In this document: piece by piece, positions 1 to 11,679 of the stretch
How positions within the stretch are numbered: position 1 is the first letter of the stretch
Layout of the letters: every line of letters begins with the position of its first letter
NCBI GenBank assembly: GCA_963556195.1
Contig: OY744537.1
Location: 14,285,243-14,349,242, forward strand
DNA: 64,000 nucleotides
Reading direction: 5' to 3'
Origin: Sepiola atlantica
Lineage: Eukaryota; Mollusca; Cephalopoda; Sepiida; Sepiolidae
Notes under the pieces: model-generated
Database searches by the model: none
The model's input: only the letters and a program-made list of their open reading frames with translations
Told to the model about the DNA's origin: nothing
Made by a program: the position numbers and the translations under genes

Positions 1-137
1 TTTATTATATTATCCAAATTGTTTCAAATTACATGATTATTGAAGCTATGTTTCCGGTTTCAGACTAAATATATTGATTGGTTGAATTCCAATTACCAAC
101 ACAAAACGTCAGTCTACAATCATATTTTTTTTATTTA

Positions 138-1510
138 TATATATATATATATTTCTTGTAAGAGTATCTCTTTTGTCATCTCAACCAAATATACATCATT
201 TTATATCCGGTTAACGAAACCACTCTGTGAAAAGTTAATCTATTATTTTCTTTTTCTCCGCGCATTGCGTCATGGCAAGCGTTCCTTCGTTTCTCTTCAT
301 GCACCCCCCCCTTTTTTCTCTCTCTATCTCTCCATATGTCTCCATCCATCATTGTTTATGATCCCGACATTTGTTAGAACAATAACTGTCCTTTTCTTCA
401 TATCCTGGTTTTTGACCAATAACCGTTGACAAATTATTCTCAAATTCAATATTCTACGTGTTAAATATAGTTACTTTAATTCACAGCAAATCCAGTTTTC
501 AGAACATGATTTTCGATCCGGCCTCAAAGAACCATTCGAAAAGTCTTCGAGATTCCTGCTGTCGCATATTAAATTTTACTGCAGATATTATATTTTGTTA
601 TTGACGCGTTTATCTACGGTAATGTCTACATGAGAAGAGCATACACTATTGCTTAGCTTGATCAGGTGACAAAGGGATCTATTTGAAATTCCATTTTAGT
701 TTCAGTTGGGATTTACATTCGATTACAGAAACACGCAGTAAATTAAGGTCTTACATAACCTCACGATGGGTGGCAAGAGTGTTGATCGGTGTTAAATTCG
801 TGATAAGGGATCGACGCTTGGTTCGTAGCTGCTACTCCCAATCAAACAATGAAAAAGTGAGACAACAATTGAATTTAAGCTATGTGTTTTATTTTAGTTA
901 ACTCTTGGATCTTCATATTAAATAGGAATTGCTGCTGGCTATCTTCTGAAGGATCTAAACGCTTGTTCTGACTCCATCGCGTCTAGTCTCTATTTGCCTG
1001 TCCGCTCATGAGGGCAGAGTTTTACAGATGACCGGTTTTTACTGTTGGAAACTTTAGCTGTCCCCCAAAAAAGTGTACTTTGGATTGGTAAAAAAATAAA
1101 AATTACTTAAGTCTATTTGAAGACAGAAAAGAAAAATTCTAGTATCAGAATATGCACTACACTTTACCCTTAGCAAACTAGTTTCTGCCTATGGTTCTAT
1201 GTTGTAACTGAAGATATTTCAAATTTCTTTAATATCATGTGACTCAATTGACTAACCCACTATCTGTTCCTCGTATATCGGGTCCCTCTTATCGTGGAGT
1301 TAGGCCATGTCATTTACAATCAATAATTTTTTAAAAACATATCCGGACGACTTTATGTATTACAGATTGTACAACTGTGGGTTACTAAGTTATTAGGAAA
1401 ATAGACATAACTATTTAAGATAGAGAAAATATATTTTAAGATAAAATCGTCGTCCTCTGTTTCATGCATGAATCTGCAAGTACATTGTCACTCCCAGAGA
1501 CGGATAACTG
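138..1510. repeat. Left arm of a large inverted duplication
   Basis: This segment reappears in reverse complement at about 8085-9633. Matching landmarks include the GATTTTCGATCCG block near 507 (inverted near 9140), the TTACATAACCTCACG block near 752 (inverted near 8828) and the AAGATAAAATCGTCGTCC block near 1438 (inverted near 8140). Both arms end outward in a (TA)n tract and both carry a SINE copy at the equivalent place, so the duplicated unit already contained the SINE. Short ORFs inside it are not conserved between the arms and look non-coding. Confidence 0.75.
1035..1170 (-). mobile_element. SINE copy (short U2-headed type), inside the left arm
   Basis: On the minus strand the piece begins TAAAGTGTAGTGCATATTCTG and continues to AATTTTTATTTTTTTACCAATCC. 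This matches the copy at 8405-8625 and, more distantly, those at 19084 and 20366. It is the inverted partner of the 8405 copy. Confidence 0.6.
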
Positions 1511-1616
1511 CATATCTTCCGTTGAGGGCTTTAGAACTATAGCATGTAAAAGGGTTATAGAGGGTATAGTACTGCTGCGCTTGTATTTTTCCACGTCTAA
1601 TGTAATCGGCACGCAA

Positions 1617-1830
1617 TGAAAAAACACGAAAAAAACTAGTTTTTTGATACAGACTACGAGTGTAAACTTTCCATCAAAAATGACGAAAAAAACACGAAAA
1701 AAACTAGTTTTTTGATACAGACTACGAGTGTACACTTTCCATCAAAAATGACGAAAAAAACACGAAAAAAACTAGTTTTTTGATACAGACTACGAGTGTA
1801 CACTTTCCATCAAAAATGACGAAAAAAATT
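1617..1830. repeat. Three copies of a 68-bp tandem repeat
   Basis: The unit runs from TGACGAAAAAAACACG to TTTCCATCAAAAA and recurs at 1617, 1681 and 1749, ending at about 1830. The first copy lacks a few bases; the others are nearly identical. The 99-codon minus-strand ORF here arises from the repeat and is not taken as a gene. Confidence 0.85.
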
Positions 1831-2158
1831 ATGCTTCCCTATTTTTCGCTCTAATATTCTATATTCATATTAAATGCCGTCGATATCGGTGAAGTTAAAA
1901 CAAGACACAAAGGAAGAATAAAACGTCTCAAATTGAAAAATTTTTAAAAGAAAAGAGTGAAAAACGTATCAATCGGTATACAACAAAGAAAGGAAAATAG
2001 AAATACTATGTCTCATTATGGAAATAAAGTAACGGATTTCTGTTCGAATTCTTTAAAGTGGCGAAGGGTATGGGATTTGCTATTTACTTTCTCCCTTCCT
2101 CGAAACAGTTGAAATGGTTTTATCCAGCAGGTTGTAACTCGCTAACTTTTGTGTGGTG

Positions 2159-2159
<1 letters not shown>

Positions 2160-2208
<49 letters not shown>
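2160..2208. repeat. (TA)n microsatellite
   Basis: A pure TA run that abuts the 3' half of the repeat at 2209-2290. Confidence 0.95.
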
Positions 2209-2211
<3 letters not shown>

Positions 2212-2290
2212 CTTTGAAAACTTATGACTTTAACATACTTTGCCTGAACATTGAATTCGAAAAAAATTTGATTCGCACCTTACTTGATTT
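2209..2290 (+). repeat. 3' half of a hammerhead-bearing repeat, cut by (TA)n
   Basis: The sequence from ATCTTTGAAAACTTATGAC to TTGATTCGCACCTTA matches 17145-17226. In the fuller copy at 17.1 kb the first bases are the second half of a hammerhead candidate. Here everything upstream of ATCTTTGAAAA is replaced by the (TA)n run. Confidence 0.6.
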
Positions 2291-2294
2291 GGGG

Positions 2295-2723
2295 GTGTAT
2301 GAGTGCCAAAGGAGTTGAACGACTTGCTTTCATCGAAGGAAAAATGGATTCCAAACTCTATTGTTAGATATTGGAGGAAAAAATGTTACCAAGTCTAACA
2401 AGTGTTGGCAGACGTGGAGTTTTCCAGCAAGATAACGACCCTAAGCACACGTCTCGGGCTACGAAGGCGTTCTTAGACAGTAAACGGGTGCATACCTTAC
2501 CATGGCCGAGTATTCACCTGATTTGAACCCAATAGATCATTTGTGGGAGCATCTGAAACGGAAAATTGAAGGGGAAAATCCGAGAAATAATAACGAACTG
2601 AAGGAGGTCATCAAGTGTGAATGGAACGCAATTCCGGCGAACACATGTCATAAACTAGTCGAATCAATGCCTAGAAGGTTGTCTGCTGTTATTGATAACA
2701 ATGGAGGCCATACAAAGTATTAA
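2295..2723 (+). pseudogene. Tc1/mariner-type transposase, C-terminal remnant
   Basis: The reading runs MSAKGVERLAFIEG, then a stop after SKLYC, then GRRGVFQQDNDPKHTSRATK and, after a frameshift at about 2497, SPDLNPIDHLWEHLKRKI. QQDNDPKHTS holds the second catalytic Asp and SPDLNPIDHLW is the DDE-family signature around the third acidic residue. The last part (2502-2723) is an open frame of 73 codons. The N-terminal DNA-binding half is absent. TGTACTCACTTATTGTAG near 2940 resembles the inverted-repeat end of such elements. The copy is inactive: it has at least one stop and one frameshift. Confidence 0.85.
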
Positions 2724-2962
2724 AAATAAGATTATTTGTTTAAAATGCTCATGTCTACTCACTTTTTGTTACTTGTTCCAAATGTTTTTGTTCAATTTTC
2801 TTTTGCATTGAAAAGATATTTGTTACTTCATAGTTTATAAAGCTATTAAACCACTACATGGCTATGTTCACGTCGAGTTTCATTTAAATCCTACGAAAAA
2901 ATTAAAGTTATATGAAGTAAAGAGTAAAATATTCGTTGGGTGTACTCACTTATTGTAGATAC

Positions 2963-2963
<1 letters not shown>

Positions 2964-3019
<56 letters not shown>

Positions 3020-3092
3020 AGAGAGAGAGAAGGAGAGAGAGATAGAGAAAGAGAGAGAGAAAGTAAGAGAGAGAGGGAGGGAGGGAGAGAGA
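2964..3092. repeat. (TA)n followed by (GA)n
   Basis: TA run to about 3016, then an imperfect GA-rich run to about 3092. Confidence 0.95.
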
Positions 3093-3228
3093 ATTTTTAC
3101 TAAAGAGTAATCACTTCTTAATACCCGAAGGTCAATCGAGGATTAGTGTTAATGAGTTTGTCAGTTGGGAGTTGAGAAAACGCCGTTATGATTAGTAACG
3201 TATTTGAAATTGGGAAGAATAAGATTAT

Positions 3229-5316
3229 TTAAGAGAATGGCTTAAGAGAATTTGTTACATTGGACTTGAACACGACTATGTTGTAGTCAGCTGGGAAGCA
3301 GCTCTGCGGTATTTTGTTCCACAGACGGGTTGTTCTAATAAAAGAAAATCTGCTCCCGGAAGCTCCGTTTAGTTTTAAATATACGGAGGGAGATAGGGAA
3401 ATTATTGACGGTGTTTGTAGCTGGCAGAGTTTTTCTTGGGAATGTTTTAGAGAGGGAACCATAGATTGGAGCTCAGTCGAGCACCTACCATAACATAGCG
3501 ATCGAGCAGAGAAAGCGTAGCAACATCTTTATTGTTAGAAAGTGGCCGTAGAGAAGAGGATATCCTCCTCTAGATTTCGAAATCAGTTTTGTACTCTGTC
3601 AAGGCAAAAGGAATTTTCTAAGCAGCACTTTCCAGCTATGGCAACAGTATTTCATATTCTGACATATTTGACTCTTATACAGCTAGAGGATTGCGTTAGG
3701 CGTGAGATACTTTCTGGAGCGGTGGAATGATCCAACTATTTTTCTTAGAAACAAATTATTCTATTTCAAGTCTGAAGTGAAGACCAGCCCGCAAAACAGG
3801 AGACTCCCCTAAGGAGAGATCCGTTCATTTCAAATCGGGCAACGTGAGGATCCTTGCGTTTGTGGTGAAATGAAAGAAGCTTGGTCTTAGACGACTTCAA
3901 AGCAACCAGGCAATTTTTTCTTATTGCCCCATGTTATCCAGATCGGAATATGGAGATTCAGAAAGATCTTGATCGTTAATGTTCTTCGAAGTATTGCCAT
4001 AAATAGTCGTCTCATCTGCATGAATGTGGTCGAATGATCTTAGAATGTGTTTAGAAAGATCATAGATGAAGATCAGGGATTGGGTTGAGCTCAGAATGGA
4101 ACCCTGAGGCACGACATCATTGATACTATATACTTCACACTTCTGCCCATCAATGACTACTTTTATAAACCTATCAGAGAGAACGGATTTTATGATTGAG
4201 AGGACATCTCCAGATATTCAATAACTAGCAAGGTTGTAAAGTAGAACTTTTGTGACAACCCCTATTAAAGGCCTTTCATATGTCAAGATCTGCTTCTTTA
4301 GAAGCGAAGCTCCCGGCTATAGATTCATTGATCTCATGTGATATTGCAGTCCGCACCTCAACTTTTGATCTCGCGGGACGAAAACCATATTGCTTGTAAC
4401 TGAGTAGGCTGTTTCTACTAAGGTGATTAATAACCTTTTGATTCATCACAAATTCAATCAACTTACTCATGACGCACAGGAGACCGATTGGTCTGTAATG
4501 AGATGCAAAGGTTTTCATAATTTTAAATACTGACCAGACTGACAAAGTTTTCCAAACTGATGGGAAGCATTTCTCCTTTAAGCAACGATTGAACAGCTTT
4601 GTAGGAGTGGGAGATAGTCCCGGTTGCAGTTTTTAAGTACTATGATTGAAATTATGTTCGAACCAGTTGTTTTGCTGTCATCAAAGTTTGTTAATAAGTT
4701 TCGCAACATCCCAGACAAATATATGGATGTCACTCAGAGTGTTTTCAGTCATAGGAGGAAATTCGGGTGGTAGGTGGCCTCGATCGCAAGGGGTAGAATT
4801 CCATGCAACGTTCTTTGCAAAAAAGATGGCTTTATCGGATGCTGAGCAAATCTCATCTGGTCCATTGATGATGGTTGGCATAGAGGTGCCGCATCTGTTC
4901 AGGATCTTATTTGTTATTCGCTAAAACTCGTGGAAACAACGCTTGTGTTCAGCCGCTTTAGATTTAACGGATTAGGCATATGATTCTCTCGCGTTTTTAT
5001 AACCTTTTTGCAGAGGTTGCTTGCAGTTCTAAGTGTGGTTTTAGTTTCAGGACATCTATTTCGTTGAAAGCAATCGGGGCGTATCACGGCTGACTGTTTT
5101 GTTTCTGTTGGAATTTCTTAAAGTGTATGAAGCGCTCAATACCAATGGTTTACCAATAAGTTTAATCGGATGGGATACAGGACACATTCTTCTCAAACAT
5201 GGAATACAGAGACATTTCTGATAAGAAAGATATGAGACTGTCCAAGTCAGCAATCGAGTTTTGATACATTGTGCGATGTAAAGGGGCTTCAAAGCTCTTG
5301 CTATACTTTGAAACAT
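3229..5316 (-). pseudogene. LINE (Jockey/CR1-like) ORF2 remnant
   Basis: Minus-strand fragments occur in N-to-C order from high to low coordinates. A poorly defined upstream part lies at 5316-5056 and a linker piece at 4881-4681. The fingers of a reverse transcriptase lie at 4545-4276 (ASHYRPIGLLCVMSKLIE, then LLSYKQYGFRPARS). The palm lies at 4112-3921 (MPQGSILSS, then HADETTIYGN, where YADD is expected). The usual LINE tail lies at 3462-3229 (FIRTTRLWNKIPQSCFPADY). The catalytic YADD box has degenerated to HADE, and stops and frameshifts separate the pieces. The family is inferred from motif order only; RTE or Jockey cannot be separated by eye. Confidence 0.85.
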
Positions 5317-5335
5317 GTATGCACATATGTATCAC
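5271..5335 (+). ncRNA. Degenerate hammerhead ribozyme relic
   Basis: GAAACATGTATGCACATATG followed by TA is identical to the GAAA-stem III-UA block of the 61.2-kb hammerhead. TGTG at 5271 can pair with CACA after the cleavage step, and AAAG with CTTT can form stem II. The CUGANGA box has decayed to CGATGTA, so activity is unlikely. It overlaps the 5' end of the LINE remnant on the other strand. Confidence 0.35.
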
Positions 5336-5648
5336 ATTAGTGCTTTTATAAATAAAAATATTATACTATATATATATACATACATATATAGTAAGAAGAA
5401 GGAGATATCTTCAAAGTATACTTTTATGCAAAGTATATAAGTATGGAAATACATGTTTACGAAGGCAAAAAATACAAGTGGACACGTGTGTCGTCACACC
5501 TGGGGACGTTTTAATTTTTTACTTTGAGAGTTTCCTTGCTTCCTGGTTTTAGCTCTCTGGAGATTTTCGTGCTCATAAAAATGGCGGGTATTCTTAGGAT
5601 ACGTCTATTCAATCAGTTCGTTTTGCTATAAAAAATGTTATAACAGAA

Positions 5649-6593
5649 GCGTAACAGACAAACGAAATGAGATTAAAACAAAAGCGTAACAGACAAACGA
5701 AATGAGATTAAAACAAAAGCGTAACAGACAAACGAAATGAGATTAAAACAAAAGCGTAACAGACAAACGAAATGAGATTAAAACAAAAGCGTAACAGACA
5801 AACGAAATGAGATTAAAACAAAAGCGTAACAGACAAACGAAATGAGATTAAAACAAAAGCGTAACAGACAAACGAAATGAGATTAAAACAAAAGCGTAAC
5901 AGACAAACGAAATGAGATTAAAACAAAAGCGTAACAGACAAACGAAATGAGATTAAAACAAAAGCGTAACAGACAAACGAAATGAGATTAAAACAAAAGC
6001 GTAACAGACAAACGAAATGAGATTAAAACAAAAGCGTAACAGACAAACGAAATGAGATTAAAACAAAAGCGTAACAGACAAACGAAATGAGATTAAAACA
6101 AAAGCGTAACAGACAAACGAAATGAGATTAAAACAAAAGCGTAACAGACAAACGAAATGAGATTAAAACAAAAGCGTAACAGACAAACGAAATGAGATTA
6201 AAACAAAAGCGTAACAGACAAACGAAATGAGATTAAAACAAAAGCGTAACAGACAAACGAAATGAGATTAAAACAAAAGCGTAACAGACAAACGAAATGA
6301 GATTAAAACAAAAGCGTAACAGACAAACGAAATGAGATTAAAACAAAAGCGTAACAGACAAACGAAATGAGATTAAAACAAAAGCGTAACAGACAAACGA
6401 AATGAGATTAAAACAAAAGCGTAACAGACAAACGAAATGAGATTAAAACAAAAGCGTAACAGACAAACGAAATGAGATTAAAACAAAAGCGTAACAGACA
6501 AACGAAATGAGATTAAAACAAAAGCGTAACAGACAAACGAAATGAGATTAAAACAAAAGCGTAACAGACAAACGAAATGAGATTAAAACAAAA
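5649..6593. repeat. 35-bp satellite, 27 copies, essentially identical
   Basis: The unit starts GCGTAACAGACAAACGAAAT and recurs every 35 bp from 5649 to 6593, with no difference that I can see between units. From 6594 to about 7200 the array decays into scattered copies (GTGACAGACCAA, CAAACTTAA). The unit is a shorter relative of the 36-bp repeat at 26.1-29.2 kb. Confidence 0.97.
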
Positions 6594-7199
6594 GCGCGAC
6601 AGACCAATGGAAATGTTATTTCAAACTTAAAAGTGACAGACCAAAGAAAATGATATTTCACACTAAAACGTGATAGATATTTTGTAAGTACTCCCACGTA
6701 ATTTATTGCACTTGTACCCCATCAACGTAACAACCTCCGACCCACCCGAAAAAACTTCTAATTAATACCGTTTCTCTGTAGAGGTAGCTTCTTTACTCGG
6801 ACAGCTTTACTTAGGAATTACTTTCCTGCTCCCAACAATACCAACATGCAGAAAGTTAAATGTAATTTGAACAAACATCTTGCTGCCCAACTACCCATTC
6901 AGTTATCTTACTTATAAATGTGGCTTCTACCATAGTTGCTTATTACGCTCCAGGTGCAACATGCCTTGTTTGGGGTGATTAAAAGAAGAAAAAAAAAGGT
7001 GAATGTGAATGTTAATTCCAACTTAAGCGTGACAGATTTACGAAAATACTATTTCAAACCTAAGTGGTACCAACCTAGCGACGGACAGAGTCTCTTTCAG
7101 ACATACTTGGACGCATGTAAAATAAGATGCATTCTTTTCAAACTGGGTGTTTAAGGACATACATGAAGTTTCAAACTTAAGCGTTACAGAGCAATGACA

Positions 7200-7848
7200 G
7201 GTCGACAATGCGAGTAAACATCTAAAACTGGGCAGCTCATAAGATTGGTGGTCAGATTAGCGTGTCTTGACAATTTAAGTATTCCAAACAACATCGGACC
7301 AAAGCAATAACTATTGTAATTCCGAACCGTGCTGCCAGCCTTAAGCTAATCACAAATTTGTAACGCTCAAAGACTGGAATCGTGATGAGTATTGAATCAC
7401 GTCTGCAGAATGGCAACAGAAGGAACTATTATTCACACCAACACCGATGACAATAACAAATGGCTTATGCGCGCGCCAGAAGCATTGGTACTTCTGTAGC
7501 ATAGTTTAGTTATGAATTATTCAATAAGGGTCACCACACGGTAATCTAAAAGAAATTCACTGCTTTGTGTATAAACGTTTAAACAATGTCTCCTGGTGAA
7601 TGTTATTCTAACGCGACAACCAATATATTTATTCTGTATTATTTAGATTTTTCGGACTAGTGTTCTCGTCTTGAGTGTTATTCTCCCGACGTTTCGATCG
7701 ATGTAACCCCTGACCTTTTTCAGGTGCGTCGAACGAGGGAATCTGTACTGACTTTCGAACGGAGCGCTTTATTTAATCCACGAGGGTAGACTGATTTCGT
7801 TCTGTCAGACATGACCAGTATCACGTGACCTCTATACATTTACAGAAG
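7200..7848. other. Unassigned sequence with an inverted SINE-like tail
   Basis: No coding potential is visible. Around 7690-7750 the minus strand carries a repeat tail with GTTACATCGATCGAAACGTC, related to the tails at 39.2, 43.0 and 63.2 kb. Confidence 0.4.
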
Positions 7849-8136
7849 ACGACGATTTTATCTTAAAACATGTTTCCCCATCTTAAATATTTGTATCTAT
7901 TTATCCATAACTTAGTGACTTCCGGTTGGACAATCTGTAACATATAAAGTCGTCCGTTGAGTGTAAATGCAATGGGCTAACTCCACGATATACGAGGAGC
8001 AGATAGTGGGTTAGTGATATAAAAAAAGATGTTAACTAGATTTAGTTACAACGTAGAATCTAAAGAGAATATCCGTTTGTTCTCTTTACAAGAATTGAAG
8101 TGTCAATGTACCTGAATGTTCATACATGAAACATAG
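7849..8136 (+). repeat. Extra partial copy of the inverted-duplication end
   Basis: GACGACGATTTTATCTTAAAA at 7852 recurs about 288 bp later at 8139. Both are followed by related sequence with GTAACAT and a TATACGAGG or TATATGAGG block. The inner end of the right arm is therefore tandemly duplicated. Confidence 0.6.
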
Positions 8137-8404
8137 GACGACGATTTTATCTTAAAATATATTTTCTCTATTTCTAATATATTGATATCCATTTCTCAAT
8201 AATTATAAGTAACCTTCGTTAGGAAAATCTGTAACATGTTCAGCCGAACATATTTTAGAATTGGTTAGTGGGTGTAAATGGATGGATTACCCCGACGATA
8301 AGGTGGCCCTATATATGAGGGCCAGATATTGGGTTGGTCGATTCAGTCACAAGAAATTAGAAATAGATTCAGTTACAAGATACAACCTAAACATGAACTA
8401 TTTT

Positions 8405-8625
8405 CTCAGGAGTAAAGTGTAGTATATGTTCTGCTACTAGACTTCATCTTTGTTGTCCTGGGTCAGTGAATAAAGATCCTTCTTGACGTAGGTAATTTTT
8501 ATTTTTGTCCCAATCCCGACTGCACTTTTCTTTAGAGAAGATGGATTTCTCTACATTAAAACCGATCTTCTGTCTAACTCTTCCCCCGTGAGGAGGAAAG
8601 TAAATATGGACTAGATGACATGCTG
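8405..8625 (+). mobile_element. SINE with a U2-snRNA-like head (short type)
   Basis: It starts AAAGTGTAGTATATGTTCTG, close to the U2 snRNA 5' region (AAAGTGTAGTATCTGTTCT). The body contains GTAATTTTTATTTTTGTCCC and CCCCGTGAGGAGG, shared with the copies at 19084 and 20366. Confidence 0.6.
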
Positions 8626-9336
8626 TAGGGATGAGCGTTTATATCCCCCAGAATTTAGCGAGAAGCAATCCCTATTTGATATAAAGACCCAAGAGTTTGA
8701 TAAAATAAAATACATAGTTTAAGTTCAATTGTTGTCTCATTTCCTCGATATTTGATTTAGAGTAGCAGCTACGAACGGTGAATAACCCGATATCACGAAA
8801 TTAAGACCGGTCAAAACTCTTGCCCCAACGTGAGGTTATGTAAGACATCTCCAAAGAGGATTTAAGTGCCCACATCTACGAATACCTTAATTTATTGCGT
8901 GTATCTCTAATGAAACATAAATCCCAACTGAAACTAAAATCGAATTTCAAAAAAGAACGTTGTCATATGTTCAAGCTAAGCAATGTTATCTTTACTTCTC
9001 ATTTAGAACCGCGTCTAACCTCACCGGGGATAAGGGCACCAATAGTACGCCGACGCGCCTGGTGAATCATATCTACACTAAAATTTAATATGCAACTACA
9101 CGAATCTCTCAGACTTCCTGAATAGTTAGTTCTTTGAGTACGGATCGAAAATCATGTTCTGAAAACTGGATTGGCTGTGAACTTATTTCTAGTTTGTAAA
9201 ATATTGAATTTAGGAATAATTCGACAACGGCTACTGGTCTAAAACCCGGATATGGAGAAAAGGCTAGTTATCGTTGTAACACATTTCGGGATCATAAGAA
9301 ATATCGGATGGCGATATATTGGGAGAAAGAGAAATA

Positions 9337-9339
9337 AAC

Positions 9340-9378
<39 letters not shown>

Positions 9379-9406
9379 AACGTAAGTGTGTGTGTGTGTG
9401 TGTGTT

Positions 9407-9440
<34 letters not shown>
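9337..9440. repeat. (GA)n(GT)n(GA)n microsatellite
   Basis: A GA run, then a GT run, then a GA run. The overlapping ORFs on both strands are repeat artefacts. Confidence 0.95.
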
Positions 9441-9573
9441 GAAGTTATATGAAGGAAAGCTGGCAATGACGCAATGCATGGAGAAAAAAATAATAGTTTC
9501 ACCTTTCACAGCGTTGTTAACCGGATATAAAATGATGTATATTTTGTTGAAATGGCTGACAAATAACCTCACA

Positions 9574-9635
<62 letters not shown>

Positions 9636-9747
9636 GGTAGGGTACAAGATAATTCATGAAAAAGAAATGTCGTTGTGGACAAAATGTGTGAAAAAAATGA
9701 CAAACGGAAAACAAGTTAGAATGCAGGAGAAAAACAAAGACAAGAGA

Positions 9748-9788
9748 TTTTGACCGGTTTCCTTCTGTTAGAGAACGTCTTCAGAAAT
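9748..9788 (-). ncRNA. Hammerhead-like core in the left foldback arm
   Basis: The minus strand reads CTGAAGA, an arm-loop-arm of about 17 nt, then GGAAACCGGTC. Stem II is imperfect here. After the GAAA-like box, CCGG replaces a normal stem III hairpin and is followed by UC. CCGG is self-complementary, so only a dimer could close stem III. Confidence 0.3.
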
Positions 9789-10085
9789 GAAGATAATAAA
9801 ATAGTTTTATTTTGAAGGCACATACATGGGATGAGGGGGGTGATCTGATTGGACCATATGATGAAGACATTAGGTGATGTTGAAATATGACGGGTGGGTG
9901 GCACATTCTTCTATGTTTCTTATTGTTCTGTTTATATTTCGCTTTATTTTCTTTCTCTTTTTTACTTTGACACCTAATGAGCTAGTTTGGAGAAGGTGGT
10001 GGGAGAGGGGGAAAGGCGACAAGAGGGGAGATAGCACGAGTAGCTGACCAGGGTGCCTTCAAAATAAAACTATTTTATCATCTTC

Positions 10086-10126
10086 ATTTCTGAAGACGTT
10101 CTCCAACAGAACGAAACCGGTCAAAA
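10086..10126 (+). ncRNA. Hammerhead-like core in the right foldback arm
   Basis: CTGAAGA at 10090 is followed by GTTCT and AGAAC, which can form a five-pair stem II with a CCAAC loop, then GAAA at 10113, CCGG and UC. TTT and AAA could form a minimal stem I. With no stem III hairpin a monomer is unlikely to cleave. Confidence 0.35.
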
Positions 10127-10185
10127 TTTCTTGTCTTTGTTTTTCTCCTGCATTCTAACTTGTTTTCTTTTTGTCATTTTTTCAC

Positions 10186-10313
<128 letters not shown>

Positions 10314-10419
10314 GAGTCAATGAAAAATAGTTAGACCTGTAAATGGAAACAGATCAATATCTTCAGTTGTTCAGAACAAGGAGAATTTAGTAAATAAAAA
10401 TATTTCTTCTTCTTCTCTT

Positions 10420-10482
10420 TCAATTGCATTCCTTAAGCACGGCTTTTCAAAGATTAAAATCTTATCATCAGAGGAAGTTGAG
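10420..10482 (-). ncRNA. Hammerhead ribozyme candidate, type I
   Basis: On the minus strand, CTGATGA (10471-10465) is followed by a stem II of AAGAT and ATCTT with loop TTTA, closed by a U-U mismatch. GAAA (10448-10445) follows. Stem III is AGC-CGT-GCT, a three-pair stem with a triloop. The cleavage step is UA (10435-10434). Stem I is TTCCT with AGGAA, five perfect pairs. Beyond an internal loop, TCAA can pair with TTGA. Every core position of the hammerhead consensus CUGANGA...GAAA...UH is present. The segment lies between two (TA)n arrays, just upstream of a Penelope-like element, a family known to carry such ribozymes. Confidence 0.75.
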
Positions 10483-10822
10483 ATTGATAAGTTGACAGAT
10501 AAGAACAGTCAATTTTCAAAATTTGGAAAAAGTTTTTTAAAAGAAGGTTCTTTTTAAAAAGTTTTTAAAAAGTTTAAACGGGCATGTTTCAATGTAAATA
10601 AAATTCACCAAATACGGAGATCCAAGTTGTATGGGGTTAAAATGTAATTGGTAAATCCAGAAGAACATGCATGAAAATCCAACGGCGAAGATTCCACCCA
10701 AGTCCTTAGTCCTTAGAGGGGAGATCAGACAAAATTAACCATATTAAGAAAACGCATTTCTTCCTGTTTTCAAGTAAACAGATCCAAAGGCAAAAAGCAA
10801 CGAACCAAACTCAATGAAAAAT

Positions 10823-10824
<2 letters not shown>

Positions 10825-10864
<40 letters not shown>
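10825..10864. repeat. (TA)n microsatellite
   Basis: A TA run that directly abuts the left end of the Penelope-like element. Confidence 0.95.
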
Positions 10865-10867
<3 letters not shown>

Positions 10868-11378
10868 GCTATATAAAGACTATATTTACTTTTAAACATG
10901 ATAAATTACAAAATAAAAGACTGAAGGTGCAAGCTGACCGGTTTCGAACTTCACTCAACTGGGCTAAATGAATGCGAGCATTAAGAGGAAAATATGCTAT
11001 GAATATTATAGCAACGGAAAGGGGAAAAATTAATCAAATAGAAACTATATTAAGTCCGAGAAGATTTATACAAAATAATTCTTATACTGACAGATTTACG
11101 TGTTCTTTTAATATATCAAGTATTTTTTACCTTTATTCACCTTATGGAGACGGTTAATATATGCGCAGATGCTTTATATCGTAGTCAACTACCTACTCCT
11201 TCTATTCCCGAAAATATTTTCAATATCATTATGTCGGTTGAGTTCAGTTATAACGACAGTATGTACAGACAGGTTGATGTGGTCTCTATGGGTTCTGTTT
11301 CGGGGGCCGACATTGGTCAACATCTTCTTAAGTGTTCACGAAAAGGTCCGTTTTCTAGGTTTTTGTAGGGAACATGAA

Positions 11379-11640
11379 CATGAAGAGGGCTTACTTGCGA
11401 AACGTCCTCGAGTTTGCCTGTCCTGTGCGCTGCGAGTGAAAGAAAGAAAGAAATCCAACATGACGTCCCTGAAAGTTTATTACATACAGTTCACGCAAAA
11501 TCTCGCAAAGTCTCGTTGCACGTTTGGAAATTAGGTGTGACTCGATATTATAAAAGCGGGTCTCGTATCGTCTCAGGAGGAACTGAGTGTGTGAAGCGAG
11601 TGCACGTGTCGGGCGGTGAGAGCTGCTTTGGAGGTTAACA
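11379..11640 (+). promoter_or_regulatory. Promoter-like segment with a TATA box
   Basis: A GC-richer stretch with TATAAAAG at 11549-11556 followed by a G/C-rich 90 bp. It sits between the PLE left end and its RT. It might be a PLE 5' region, an inserted solo LTR or chance. The overlapping 74- to 121-codon ORFs have no family resemblance I can recognise. Confidence 0.3.
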
Positions 11641-11679
11641 GTGATTTGCGACCTTCGTTATTACTACAGTTTTAAAAGA

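Larger units (their letters stand above)
8085..9633. repeat. Right arm of the large inverted duplication
   Basis: Reverse-complement partner of 138-1510. It contains a SINE at 8405-8625 in the equivalent place and ends at the (TA)n run 9576-9633. The arms have diverged visibly, so the duplication is not very recent. Confidence 0.75.

Noticed and set aside
5649..6593. CRISPR array
   Set aside because: The regular repeats have no variable spacers, and the host is clearly an animal. The same holds for the 47.3 and 53.3 kb arrays.
9264..9753. Long ORFs encoding YIYIYI or alternating SLSLSL tracts, here and at some 25 other places
   Set aside because: They are (TA)n, (GA)n and (GT)n microsatellites read in any frame. 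The non-repeat parts show no family resemblance.
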